Part shown: positions 13,601 through 27,500 of the stretch, in pieces
Layout: every line of letters begins with the position of its first letter
How positions within the stretch are numbered: the first letter of the stretch is position 1
Assembly: GCF_048569485.1 (NCBI RefSeq)
Contig: NC_134355.1
Coordinates: 663,887,979 to 663,951,978, forward strand
DNA from: Anomaloglossus baeobatrachus
Taxonomy: Eukaryota > Chordata > Amphibia > Anura > Aromobatidae
Length of the DNA: 64,000 nucleotides
Direction: 5' to 3'
Made by a program: the position numbers and the translations under genes
The notes under the pieces: model-generated
Database searches by the model: none
Told to the model about the DNA's origin: nothing
Seen by the model: only the letters and a program-made list of their open reading frames with translations

Positions 13601-16600
13601 TGCTGTGGTCCATGGCTGTTTTGCCTGCACCACACTCCTGTGGTCTACACCTGTTATGCCTGCACCACCCTGCTACTTTCCACGCCTGCTGTGCTTGCAT
13701 TATCCGGCTACGGTCTACCCTTGCTGTGGCTTCACCTGTGCCTGATGTCCTGACTCCTGTGCCTGATGAACCCTGCCCGGTGACCTATGTCGGATGACCC
13801 CTGCCCGGTGACCTGAGCCTGGGCAAGACATAGAGTGTCTTGTGTTCCTAGGAGGATTTTGTGGTGTTTTCTAAGTACTTTTCTTACTTTGAATTTCCGG
13901 GTATTTTATCATCAACAGAAGTCCCCATCTCAGGGTGGTTGATGTCGTCTCCATTCCAGCAGCGAACAAATTTCCTACAAGGGCCGTCAGGTTTTCATTG
14001 TGGTAATACTCGGTGGATTCAGGTTTTCCCTGAACAGCAAAAAATAAATAAAATACCATTAAATGCTGACCATGATAATGCTTGAAAAGTCTGGACAGTA
14101 TGAAAAAAAGATGGCTACTTTTTCCCTAAAAAACTCAATTTCTGTCCAGAGGTGCTGTTTTGGTCTTACAGAATAGAATTATTGACTTGTATGGAGCCAA
14201 GTTGTAATACCATGGACCTGAGTTCAGGCATAAAATGGTTTTCCTAGTCCTGTGCACCCCTTAAATATTTATGAACGCGGTATACAACATATGTATCACC
14301 TAATTAAAAATTAGCTGAAGAAAGGAAGAGCCCGGACTGCTGACCCGAAGGGGCTTAAGGGAGGGCTACATGACTAGGAGGGATGCCAGGCCATAGGGTT
14401 AATAAGGGGTTAATGGAGAAGTCAGTTTGGGCGCGAAATTTGGGGGTGGTGCTAAGGGGCAGTTAGGATCAGGGGTCAGTGTGATTGGTTAGGGGGTGGT
14501 GCTATAGGGGGTAGTATATAGGGCAGGTCAGAGGGGGGGTGGGCCATTCCTACCTGGACGGTGACTGGAATCGTTGTGGCTGGATCCCGAAGATGGAGGA
14601 CTTCATGGCACAGATGAAGAGGATGGCGGAGCAGCGTGGACAGCGTTGGATGGACGAGCAGCTCCAGCGATGGTCCGGCGTCGGCGAGGAAGATGGGACC
14701 CCCCTGCCTCCGAAGCGGCAGCGAAGAACACGGCCCCCGGAGCGCCTCAGCCCGGAGATGACGCCGAGGAGCCGGCAGCGGAGACGGAGCCCGAGTGGAC
14801 GTGCGGCGGTGGATCCGGGAGCCGGGACGTCGCGAGGCCCCGGCCGGAAGTCGGGCCGCGGGCGCCAAGGCAACGGGGCTGTGAGCGACACGGCCGACCT
14901 CCCCTCCTCTTCCGGTTCCCGGCGCACGGCAGTGACGCGCGCGTCGCGGCCGCGTGACCCGGCGCGGTCACCTGACCCGGCGCGGTCACCTGACCCGGCG
15001 CGGTCACGTGGCCCGCTGCGCTCGCATGGCCCGGCGTCCCCTTGTGCTCCGGCGGCCTCACCTGACCGAGCGCGCTCACCTGACCCGCCGCGGTCACGTG
15101 GGGCGGCGCGGTCACGTGGGGCGGCGCGGTCACGTGGGGCGGCGCTGTCACCTGACCGGGCGCTGTCACCTGACCGGGCGCGGTCACCTGACCCGGCGCG
15201 GTCATGTGACCCCGCGTGCTCACCCATCCCGGCGCGTCCCCGCGATCCGGCAGGCTCGCCTGACCCGGTGCGGTCACGTGGGCCGGCGCGGTCGCGTGGG
15301 TCGGCGGGGTCGCGTGGGTTGGCGGGGTCGCGTGGGTCAGCGGGGTCACGGGGGCCGGCTGGGTTGCGTGGGCCAGCGGGACCGCGGGGCACAGATGAGG
15401 CCACAGTGGCGGCGGCAGCAAGGGCCAGGAGCAGAGCGGGGCCCATGCAGGAGCATGGGGTCCCAGTGTCGGCGGGGGAGTCTGTACGGAGACGGCCCGG
15501 ATCAGCGGGGCCCGGCCTGGGATCACAGCGGAGGGACAGCGATGGGACGGCGTCGGGATCAGCTGGAGCACGCGGGGATGCCGGACGGCATGCCTCAGGC
15601 GGTGATTATGTGGCGGCGCCAGCGTCTGGATCGTCGCGGAGGATGGACGGTGCTGCGGGCGGACGGGGCCTAAGGTCGAGTCTGCCGGACGGCGGGCTCC
15701 CTGGGCCTGGGTCCAGTGAGGAAGATGAGGCCACCTTGGAGGAGGATGCCGCGGAGGACGACACCGGGGACCAGATCGTGGAGGTCGGCGAAGCGGCTGG
15801 AGGGCGACGCGGAGGACATGTGACGGCTGTTTCGGGATCTTCTCGGAGTCAGCCTGGTAAGACCACGGTTTCTCCTATTTCTCGTGCACCTGGCTTGGCT
15901 ATGGATGGTGTGTCTGGTGCTATGGATGGCGTGCAGGGCGTGAATGTGGTTGGTGGTACGGGTGGTTTGCTTGGTGGCCCGAGTGGTGGCCCGAGTGGTG
16001 GGCAGGTCATGAATGTGGTGACGGGTGACGGCAGTGTGGCATCCGAGTTGTTGAGGTTGGTCAGGGGTTTGTTTGCCCCTGTGGGGGGCCCTAGCTTGGT
16101 GTGGCAGGGAGCGACGGGGCAGGAGGTTGCGACTCCTGCGGTTGGAGGGGTTGCTAGTGGCAATGGGGTTGGTGAGCCGGTGGTGGTGGCTCCCGCGGCC
16201 GCAGCTGCGGCTCCCGCTGCCGAAGCTGCGGCTGCAGTGGACATTGTTCGATTGGATGACAAGGCGAGAGGGGAAGTGTATGTCTGCTTTGATGGCCCGT
16301 TGGGGGCGCATCTGAAGCAGGAGACTAGGGAAAAAATATGGAAGGATGAATATGTTGAAATATTCTCATTGCTTCCGTTGGAAAAGTTTAATCTGGATCG
16401 GGTTAAACCGGATGAGAGCAAGAAGGACGAGGAAGAACGGCGGCGTTATCGCCTTATTCCTCGCACTTTTCAGAACTGGTTGCAGGCCTTTGTGATACTG
16501 GCCAGTGTGGTGGGGGAAAAGGCTCCGGATAACTGTTCGGCGCTTTTTTGTTATCTGGATTCTATCTGTGAGGCGTATAGGACCTATGGGAGGACTGCTT

Positions 16601-19600
16601 GGCTAAGATATGACGAGCAGTTTCGCCAGAGGAAGGCGGTCAGACCCAGTTTACGGTGGGACCACAAAGAGATTAGTCTATGGATGCGGCTGATGGCTGC
16701 GCCGAAGTCGGCATCGCAGTCCTTTCCAGGGGGCACCGGCGGGGGATCATTTGGCACCTCGCCGGGGCCCAAAAAGGGTGTTTGCTGGCAGTTCAATGAG
16801 AAGGAATGCCGGTTTGGTTCCTCCTGCCGATTCAAGCACGAGTGTTCGGGCTGTGGTGGCGCCCATAGTCACCTTAAGTGCTTCCGGAAGGGAAAAGGAA
16901 AGGCCGCTGAGTCTTCGTCAAAAAGGGAGGACCCCGGTGAGGGTAGATCGGATGGCGCCGTTTCTAAGTAGATACCCGGATCGGGGGTCGGCTGAATTGT
17001 TGAGTGACGGTTTTAGTTTTGGTTTCAAGATACCGTCAGTGGTTAAGACGGGAGAGATTCGTTTGAAAAATTTACAGTCGACTCGCCTACATGGTGAGAT
17101 TGTTGCGGATAAGTTACAGAAGGAGGTGGAACTAGGACGGATGGCGGGGCCTTTTGATGCCCCTCCATTGCCGGACTTGGTTGTGTCCCCGTTGGGGTTG
17201 GTCCCGAAAAAGGAACCTAACAAGTTCCGGCTTATCCACCATTTGTCCTATCCTACTGGCCGGTCGGTGAACGATGGTATTGATCCTGAGCTGGTTTCGG
17301 TATCGTATGTCCGTTTTGATAAGGCTGTGGAATGGTTAAGGAAGTTGGGTTGTGGTTCGCTTTTGGCGAAAACGGATATAGAAGCGGCCTTCCGCCTGTT
17401 GCCGGTGCACCCGGACAGTTTTCACCTGTTGGGGTGTTGGTGGGAGGACAAGTTTTATGTAGATTGTTGTTTGCCTATGGGCTGTTCAATTTCATGTTCA
17501 TATTTTGAGAAGTTTAGTTGTTTCTTGGAATGGGTAATTAAGGAGGAGGCGGGTCTAGATTCAGTGTTGCATTACTTGGACGACTTTTTGTGCATGGGAC
17601 CTGCTGGATCCTCGCAGTGTTCCCTTTTGCTTCGGACAGTGGAGCAGGTTGCTCGCCGCTTTGGCGTTCCGTTGGCGCCGGAGAAGACGGAGGGTCCGGT
17701 CACGGTTTTGAAATTCCTGGGTATCGAGCTGGATACGGTTGCCATGGAGTGCCGCTTGCCGGAGGACAAGCTGGTGGATTTGAGGCGTTGCGTTCAAGGG
17801 GCCATTGAGGCCAAGAAGATTTGTTTACGGGACTTGCAGTCCCTGTTGGGGAAGTTGAATTTTGCGTGTAGGAGTTTTTTCCCGTCGCTTGGCTCAAGCC
17901 ACCACCGGTGTGTTGCACCCTTTGCATTTTGTGCGTTTGAAGGTGGAGCATAAGGCGGACCTGAGAGTGTGGTCCCGTTTTTTGCAGCTGTATAATGGAC
18001 GGTCATTGTGGCTTCGCGAGGTGGTGTCAAATGAGGAGTTGGTACTGTATACGGACGCGGCGGGATCCAGTGGTTTTGGCGCGTATTTTGGGGGGAGATG
18101 GTGTGCCGGCAGGTGGCCTGATTCGTGGCGGGCTTGCGGTCTGACTAGGAATTTGGCCCTGTTGGAACTTTTCCCTATTGTCGTGGCCATAGAGGTTTGG
18201 GGACAGGATTTGAAAGACAGGAAGGTGCGTTTCATGTGTGACAACCTGGGGGTCGTTCAGTGTGTTAACAAGTTGACAGCTGATTCCCCCCCGGTGGTGG
18301 ATCTCTTGCGTCATTTGGTGCTGAAATGTCTGGAGTTGAACTTGTGGGTCTGTGCTGTACATGTGCCGGGGGTGCTGAATTCTGTGGCTGATGCTTTATC
18401 TCGCTTCCAGTGGGACCGCTTTCGAATGCTGGCGCCGGACGCGGAGCAGCAGGAGACCGTGTGGCCCGTCTGGTTGTGGGACCTGGTTTGCAGCCGGCCT
18501 GGGAATTGATCAGACATTCGGTGGCACCCAGTACGTGGCGCAGCTATAATTCAGCGTGGGACCGTTGGCTCGAGTTGGTTGATGAGGTGGGAGGTCATGT
18601 ATCTGAAGGTGACAGAGTTTATTTAGTTTTGTTCATGTTGGGCAGGGCTAAGGAAGAAGGCCTGTCGTGGTCGGCCGTGGCGGGCAGATTGGCGGGCATT
18701 GCTTTCTTTTTCAAGTTACTGGGCTGGAAGGATGTTACGAAGGATTTCTGGGTGCGCCAGGCGCTGAAGGGTTACAGGAGGGCGGGGGCGCGCCGAGACC
18801 TTCGGCGCCCGGTATCTTTTGAGCTGCTGGGCAAGCTGTTGTCGGCCTTGCCTCGGGTGTGCTGTTCGGAGTATGAATGCCAGTTGTTCGGGACCGCTTT
18901 TGTTTTGGCCTTCTTTGGGGCGTTTAGTGAACTGGTGAGCAGAAACACGAGGAGTCACGGAGGTTTGTTGTTGGAGGACGTGGAATGCGGTATGGATGTG
19001 GTACGGTGTTGCTTGAGACGGTCAAAGACGGACCAGCTGGGTAGAGGTCGGATGGTGGAACTATGGGGTGTACCTGGTTTAGCGGAGTGCCCTGTCAGAT
19101 GGCTGTCGGCGTTTTTAGAAGTGAGGGGAGCTCGCCCGGGGTCCCTTTTGTCCCACCAGGACGGGTCAGCCTTGTCTAGTTACCAATTTGTCTGCATCTT
19201 TCGGAGGTGCCTGCAGTGTTGCGGTCTCAACGAGGCTGAGTTCGCGTCGCATTCCTTTCGGATTGGGGCTGCGACTCAGGCGGCTCGTTGGGGTCTGGGC
19301 GCGCAGGCTCTCCGTAAGATTGGACGATGGGACTCGGCCAGGTTTAGATCTTACGTCCGGCCGAACTTGTTGTGAGATATTGGTGGGGGGGGGGGGGGGT
19401 CGGGGGCGGTATTTGTTTGGTAATCATTACCCATCTTTTCTTCCTCGTGCCCCCCCCCCCCACCCCTCCTTGTGTTGTCACCTTTTGTTTTGTAGGTTTA
19501 CCGTTGTTGGTGTGGGTGCTCGGCCACTCATACGTGTATTGGGGGGCGTTTCGTGCGGGAATACGACCGGACGGCCGCCAGTTGGGGCTTCCCAGGGAAA

Positions 19601-21249
19601 AGGCTACGGTGCGATGGATCGGGGTCAGGGGCATGCTGGGGAGTGAGGTGTTGCCTACCTGGCGCCACCATTCACAGCTGGACAGAGCACCGGACGTGGT
19701 AGTACTACACGCGGGTGGGAATGACCTGGGTCTCCGGGCTTCCAGGGACCTGATACAAGACATAAAATGTGACTGCCTGCGGCTCCTGTCTTCCCACCCG
19801 GGTCTAATAATTGTCTGGTCGGATATGGTTGCGCGGCTGACATGGCGGCACGCCAGGTCGGTGGAGGCAGTAAACAGGGCGCGAAGTAAAGTGAATCGGG
19901 AGATTGGGTGGTTCATTTCCCGGGTTGGGGGGTGTCTCTGTTCGGCACCCGGAGTTGGAAGCGGCGTCCGCCGACTTGTTGCGTCGGGACGGGGTCCATT
20001 TAAATTCGGTGGGAAATGATATTTGGGCCTTAGGGCTGATGGAGGGGGTTGAGAAGGCTTTGTTGGTGTGGGAGGACTCGCGCGCACAAGGGGTCATGCG
20101 CGCTCGCGGTGGCGGAAAGGAGGGGGGTGTCTGAAGGTGGGGGTTTGCACAGAGGAGAGGACGGAACCCAGTGCCGGAGCGGGTTACCTCTAGCGGTGCA
20201 ATTGTTTGGTAAACGGGTCCTTGCTGGGTTGAGTCTCAGCGGGACATAGTGGGGGCAACATCTGGCTTGGGCTCTCGAGTCGGTGTGTTGCGGCTGAGGG
20301 TCAGGAGACGGGCTGATGTTGCAAAGAACATTTTGGTTAACCTTCAGGTACCCCCCCCCCTTCCTTTTCGGGTTCTTCAATGAAGAATTGTATTGTTACA
20401 TGGCTGATGTTTCTGTTACGAATAAATGGGGCTGCTGTGGCCTTTATATCCAACGTCACACAGTGTTTGTGTTTATTTTAGATAAGAACCCTAGGGGGTA
20501 GGGGGTTGTTGGGGAAGGTCAAAGGCCTTCAGTCAGACATTCCGGAGTCATGAGTATTTTTTTAAGTTTGATTTGTAATAGTAAGTTTAAGGCTACATCC
20601 ACAAACTGGCTATAAAAATCCACATTCTATATCATGGGATGTGGATTTTCCATCTAGTGAATTCCATGATGAAAAAACTCCCACAAATTGCATATTTAAC
20701 CCCTGCATCACTGTTACATTTCTGTGTTTTGTGTTTTTCTCTGGCAACCTGATAGATGGTATACATTATGATGACCGATCCACAAGCAGCATCAGGCACC
20801 GGCTGTGTGATCTCAGACAGGTACGAGACTCTGAATGAGGGCAGCACTTTAGTGGAAAATATACTTTAAAAGCTGCCGGTCAATATATATAAATATATAT
20901 ATATAAATATATATATATAGTAAGAAGTACCGGTGCACCGCTACACCACTGACAGCTGCAGGCCCAGTCTCAATCCAAGAACGTGATCCGGGTGCGTACC
21001 TCAAAGAGGGAGAATCAAAATTATCCGGAACAAAACATGAAGAGTCGCACTCCACTAGGATCTGGATGTCATGTTCTTTTTTAATCCATATTCAGGTAGG
21101 GATACAGGTGGTGGGGGAGGTGAATACACACCACACCGGCGTGGTGTGTATTCACCTCCCCTACCACCTGTATCCCTACCTGAATATGGATTAAAAAAAG
21201 AACATGATATCCAGATCCTAGTGGAGTGCGACTCTTCATGTCTTGTTCC

Positions 21250-21295
<46 letters not shown>

Positions 21296-21519
21296 GGAAC
21301 AAGACATGAAGAGTCGCACTCCACTAGGATCTGGATATCATGTTCTTTTTTTAATCCATATTCAGGTAGGGATACAGGTGGTGGGGAAGGTGAATACACA
21401 CCACACCGGCGTGGTGTGTATTCACCTCCCCTACCACCTGTATCCCTACCTGAATATGGATTAAAAAAAGAACATGATATCCAGATCCTAGTGGAGTGCG
21501 ACTCTTCATGTCTTGTTCC

Positions 21520-21553
<34 letters not shown>

Positions 21554-24500
21554 GGAACAAGACATGAAGAGTCGCACTCCACTAGGATCTGGATGTCATG
21601 TTCTTTTTTAATCCATATTCAGGTAGGGATACAGGTGGTGGGGAAGGTGAATACACACCACACCGGCGTGGTGTGTATTCACCTCCCCTACCACCTGTAT
21701 CCCTACCTGAATATGGATTAAAAAAAGAACATGATATCCAGATCCTAGTGGAGTGCGACTCTTCATGTCTTGTTCCAGATATATATATATATATAAGGAT
21801 CAGCAGTCTGATCACTCATTCATTTCTGTTGATCACAGCTACACAGCTGAGATCACCAGAAATGTACATGTTTTGTAACAGGCAGCATCCGGCCGGCTGT
21901 TACAAGAAGTGAGTCATGTGAGCTACAGGAGTCATCACATGACCGTGTTCAACCATGGCAACCATCGGCTCACAACACGGCCCCACCGATGGAGCCAGGT
22001 AAGTTCACGTTTACCACGGCTGGCATTTATATCGCGCAGTCACATTTTAATAAGGGGTTAACAGGTGAGTGTGGATCGCGGATCCACCTGTGCCTGCGAG
22101 GCACACATGTCTGGTGTTCAAATCAGCAGACATGTGCAGTGATTGCCTCAGGCTCGGTTGCAGCAGCTGGAGGTGATTACCCGGACATGACTTAGGACAA
22201 ATCATTATGGTCCGCGGTCGTTAATGAGAAATTGGGAATTCGTAATTGAAGTTATGGCTGATCTAATGCATCGTACCTCTTGTTGCTTGGCCAAGAAGGC
22301 ATCAATGAGGTTCCTCTGGTCATTTACATCCAATTCTTTTTTCTGTTTAGTAAATGTTGCTCTTATGAATTTTTGAAACTCTTTCATATTCCCAAAAATT
22401 GTTCTGTGAGGTCCGGGGAGAAAATCCATCAAAGTTGGAAAACTATTATACAGCTAGAAAAAACATATGAAAGTAATAATGGACGCTGACATGAAGTGTA
22501 ATGGAAGGCAGGAAGTACATTCTGTTAAATACAACTTGGAAAAGGGTTGTCCGGCTTAGAAAGTCTATTTCCGAAGTCTTTTATTACAATACAACTGTCA
22601 TGTATTAATATATGGATATTATAATAAACACATTGCAGAAGAGGTGATAATTGAATGATCACTGAAGGGGGTTCAACCTTCATTGCTGCGAATATTGGGG
22701 ATCCTAGTAGTCAGGCCCCAAGAGATCATACATTTATCACCTATTCTATGGAATCAATTTAGCGTTAAAAAACTTTTAGGTCAATGAGAATTTTATTAAA
22801 TCCGAACTGTTGATGTGTATTGGAAGATCTATTTTAATCAAACCTGCTACTACAAAGAAAAGGTATAAAATATAATAAAACCAAAGTTCAGGCTTACCCG
22901 GATCCATGGGCTCCCCAGGAGTCTCATATTTTCATTAATTAAGCCAATAAGTTTCAATATGGTCGGGTCTTCATACTCAAATCTATGGCTGAGGAGTATG
23001 GCCACAATTATATTGGCCACGGCGGCATTTAAACTGGTCAAGTTATCAAATGGCTTTCCTGAAAAAAGTAGAAAATATGTATTAACAAAATTTTTTTATT
23101 TCTACACACATATATAATACATTTTGGGTATAACTAGAGAGAAGTGACAGTTTTGAAGTTTTAAATTCTCTAGTTTTGCCAAATTTTACGAGGAAATTCA
23201 ATTTCTGTTGAAAGTACCTCTATGACCTTGTTGTGATCTTTGCTGGATCTTAAGGGTCTTTATATGCTGCGACATCGCTAGCAATATTGCTAGCATTCAC
23301 ACCCGCCCCTGTCATTTGTGCGTCACGGGCAAATCGTTGCCCGTGGTGGACAAACTCGCTGCTACCCGTCACACATACTTACCTTCCTAACGACGTCACT
23401 GTGGCCGGCGAACAGCCTCTTTTCTAAGGGGGCGGTTCATGCGGCGTCACAGCGACGTCACACGGCAGGCATCCAATTGAAGCGGAGGGGCGGAGAGCAG
23501 CCTCAGGAAAGTCATGCCCACCTCGTTGCTGGAGGACGCAAGTACGGTGTTGTTCGTCGTTCCTGGGGTGTCACATGTAGCGATGTGTGATGCCTCAGGA
23601 ACGACGAACAACCTGCGTCCAGAGCAAGGAACGATATTTGGGAAATGATCAACGATTTGGTGAGTATTTGACATCGTTGGCGGTCGCTCGTATGTGTTAC
23701 AAGCAACAACGTTGCTAAGGAGGCCGGATGTGCATCACGAATTCCGTGACCCCAACGACATCTCGTTAGCAATGTCGTTGCGTGTAAAGCCCCCTTTACT
23801 TTTCGGATTCACTACAAAATGGTTGCTGCATTTCCTGCTTCTGTTTTTATACAAGCTATGGTAGGCATTTCTGATTGACAATAATATACAATAAGAGGTG
23901 AAAGCTGAAGGTTATTATGGGTAAGCCCAATCTTCCATCATGGCCATCCTGGTTGGTGTCTGGCTCAAAACTTGTCTAGTGTCAGGATTACTTCTGATGC
24001 TGTTGTCACGGAGAATCAGGGTAACAGAAGATGGACCTCTAGGTTGACCTTCAAACTAATGACCCTAAGCATTCCCTTATCACAGAGGTAAGGTTGATGG
24101 TAGCTAGGTCTGGGCCTCGATCATGTCCCTAACTCCTGCTTAAGCCCTGATCTTACTCCCGCTCTTCCCTCACCCAAGGAGAGGCTGCGACTGGAGTAGC
24201 AAACCACACAAATAACACAGACAGGGGAAAAACCAAAAATCGTGTACACTGCAATCAGATATGAGGGATAGACAATACAAACCCATGAGGAAATAAACTA
24301 ATTGGGATATTTTCAAAGCACACAACAGATCACCAAGCTCGGGATCACTATAATAAGGACCTATGCGCAGGAACAATGCTGAAGCTATATTCGGCGACTA
24401 GCAAGTGGATTCAGAACCTTATAAAGAGTGAAAGTGGCTGTGAATGGTCATTAGCAGCCTGAGCTCCTAGCAACCATTCACAAGTCAGCAGGAATTAACT

Positions 24501-27500
24501 CTTGCTATACTGGAAAGCACTGAAGCAAAACACAGCCAATGCCAGTGGCAGGCTGTACAACTAAGAGATCTCAGGCTGCTTGTCAGACTCTGCGATGTGA
24601 ACATAGTCCGTCACCGCCATGACACCCAGCGAGTGCAAAGATGAATACCACATGACAGCTGCTCACTCAACAGAGTCAGACACTCCACATAATGCTGCCT
24701 TTGAGTTTCACCAGCTGTGCTCTGTTAAAAATCAGGATTGCAGGAGTTAATTTCTACTAGCCTGTGAATTACTGCATGAGTCACATTATCACAGACTTAT
24801 CACAGTTGCCTTCTCCTTTTTTAAGATGGTGGAGGTTGGTCTCCCATGCTGAAGATAGCTTTATGCGATCCCGGTTTTATGCTTTGATATTCAGTTGCTG
24901 GGGAACTTCTGGGTGCTGTTTGGTGTGTTGTGGAAATACTTTCCATTAGTTTCCTCCTGATAACGTATTATCTATACCTCTGTGTGTGATTGCTGTGAGT
25001 TTCTGTTTTGTTCCCCCCCCCCCCCATGTCTGTTTATTGTGTGGCATTAATTACTTTTGTCCCAGCCCTCTTCTGGGTGGAGATAGGGGAGCCACTAGAC
25101 CAGGGTTGTTTAACAGCTAGGGTAAGGAAGGCGGTCCAAACATCGTCACCTTCTTATGTATCTTTGGGATCAGGGTCAGTGAGGGTTCCCCTAGCCCAGG
25201 GGAGGGGAACCTTTTTACTGCCGGTTGGAATTTTTTACCAACCATCGGGGGCCGCACAAAATTATCAACTTGAAAACTACCCAGTTATATTTGGTCAAAT
25301 AATTAATTAACTCACCCCTACTGTGGTGGCCGGAGCAGCTTCTCTTTGGTGCGGCTGTGATGTTAGAAGGTGATATTGATCATCTTGTTTCTCACAGCTG
25401 CTTTTCCATGTTTGTCTCGGTCTGGAAATGCTGGGGCATACACATAACAGGAGACGCTGGGGCGCATAATTTACAGGAGACACTGGGAATACACATCACA
25501 GGAGGGGCTGGGACATATATATATCACAAAACGGGCTGGGACATATACATTACAGCAGGGGCTGGGGCATATACATTACAGCAGGGGCTGAGGCATAACA
25601 TCACAGGAGAGGCTGGGGCATATACATCACAGGAGGGGCTGGGACATGTACACTTTACAGGAGGGGCTGGTGCATATACATTACAGGAGGGGCTGGGGCA
25701 TGTACATCACAGGAGGGACTGGGGCATACACATCCCAGTAGAGGCTGAGGTATGTACATCACAGGAGATGCTGGGGCATATACATCACTAGGGGGCCATG
25801 GACAGACCTGGTGGTGGCACAGGCATGACTGGGGACAAGGATAGCACTGGCGGAGGCACGGACAACACTGGCGGTAGCATGGACAGCACTAGGTGGCAGC
25901 ACGGACTGCACTAGGTGGCAGCACAGACAGTACTAGATGGCAGCACGGACAGCACTAGGTGGCAGCACGGACAGCACTAGGTGGCAGCACGGACAGCACT
26001 AGGTGGCAGCACGGACAGTACTAGGTGGCAGCACGGATAACACTAAGTGGCATCACTAGGGAGGCACAGACAGGACTGGGAGAGCACAGACTGCACTGGG
26101 GGGCATAGACCGCAGTGGGAGGGTACAGACAGCAGTGGAGAGTACAGAGCACTGGGGGGTACACAGTACTAAGGGGTGGCACACAGCACTGGAGAGCATG
26201 GACAGCATAAGGGGGGCATGGACAGCACTGGTGGCAGCATGGACAGCATTAGGTGATCCAGACAGCACTGGGGGAGCATAGACATCACCCAGGGGGGTAG
26301 AGACAGCACTAGGGGGCACTCACAGAAGTGGGGGGTTACACAGAGCTGAGGGGGTACACAGCATTGGAGGGTACACTGTACTAGGGGTACATATAGCACT
26401 GGGGGTACACATTACTAGGGGGTACACAGCACTGGGGGTACACACAGCACAACTGGGGTACACACAGTACAAGGTGGTATACAGCACTGAGCAGGAGGCA
26501 GCGATAGGTTGAGTACTCACAGTACTGGGGTGGGGGAGAGGAGTCACACATACAGCACAGCACCGGTCCTGGTGGCCAGTAAATCTGCTGCAGCTCTTCT
26601 GTGACTTTTGCGCAGCTTGCTGCTTATGCTGCCACCAGAGCACGCTAGTACAGGCTGGGGCTAAGCTTAGAATGTTTGGGCTGCAGTCAGGTCCTGGATG
26701 GAGCCTGGACATTCTAGCGTTTAGTAGTGAGTCTGTTTACAATTTACGGGCTGAAGACAGGATCTGGATGGAGCCCGTACATTCTAGCATCTACCCACAG
26801 GGCATCACGCAGTGGGATTTAAAGGACCAGCAGCCGGGAAAAGCGTGGCTGCCTCCAGAACACTGCAGTCCCCGGGAATGTGCCCAGGGGCCACATAAAA
26901 AGTCGTCACAAGCAGCATGCTGCTCTCAGATGAGATAGCAAAACCCTGGTGACAGATTCCCTTTAAAGATAACTGTAGGCCTTGGTGCCATCAGCTGGAC
27001 AAGTCAAAGTTGACAAACACCAATATAAATTTATACTTTTCATTTAGGCGTGTAGAAATTACTAGAGCTTTTTTGTTACTTTTAGGTCCATATTGAGGGC
27101 TCATATTGAGATTTATAGGCCCCATTAATTTGCCCTCTTAAGCCACTATTACATATGCTCAGAAAAACTATTCTGCTTTTCACTTGCGATGGTCTTAACC
27201 CCTTCACTTCATGGCCATTTTCCATTTTTTTGCTTTTGTGTTTTCCTCCCCCTTTTCCAAGTGCCATAACTTCATTTTTCTGTCAATATAGTGGTGTGAC
27301 AGCTCCTTTTTTTTTTTCAAGACAACTTGTACTTTTGAATTATACCATTAACCCCTTTTCTTTTATTTTTTCTCCCTTTTTTCCAAGATCCATAACTTTA
27401 TTTTTATGTTAGTTTTACCCATATAAGGGCTTGCTTTTTTTGTGAGACGAGTTGTACTTTTGAACGACACCATTCATTTTACCCAAACCCTCACCTACTG

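Larger units (their letters stand above)
14330..20530 (+). mobile_element. Ngaro-type (DIRS order) tyrosine-recombinase retrotransposon, nearly whole
   Basis: A GC-rich element in CYP2 intron 5, on the opposite strand to the gene. In order it shows a gag-like ORF with a CCCH zinc finger, reverse transcriptase, RNase H, tyrosine recombinase and an SGNH hydrolase region, the known order for vertebrate Ngaro elements. There is no DDE integrase and no LTR pair. Ngaro ends are split direct repeats; I could not match them by eye, so both ends are approximate. Neighbouring ORFs overlap and change frame, as is common in this group. The element looks nearly whole, with perhaps one or two breaks, suggesting a fairly recent insertion. 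Confidence 0.88.

Noticed and set aside
14550-15673. Minus-strand ORFs resembling collagen-like Gly-Pro-Ala repeats, opposite the Ngaro gag
   Set aside because: They are complements of the in-frame minisatellite of gag; the plus-strand ORF continues into the CCCH finger and is the real one.
21055-21815. ORFs with long Tyr-Ile runs on both strands
   Set aside because: They read through (TA)n runs and palindromes; both strands give the same peptide because the DNA is palindromic.
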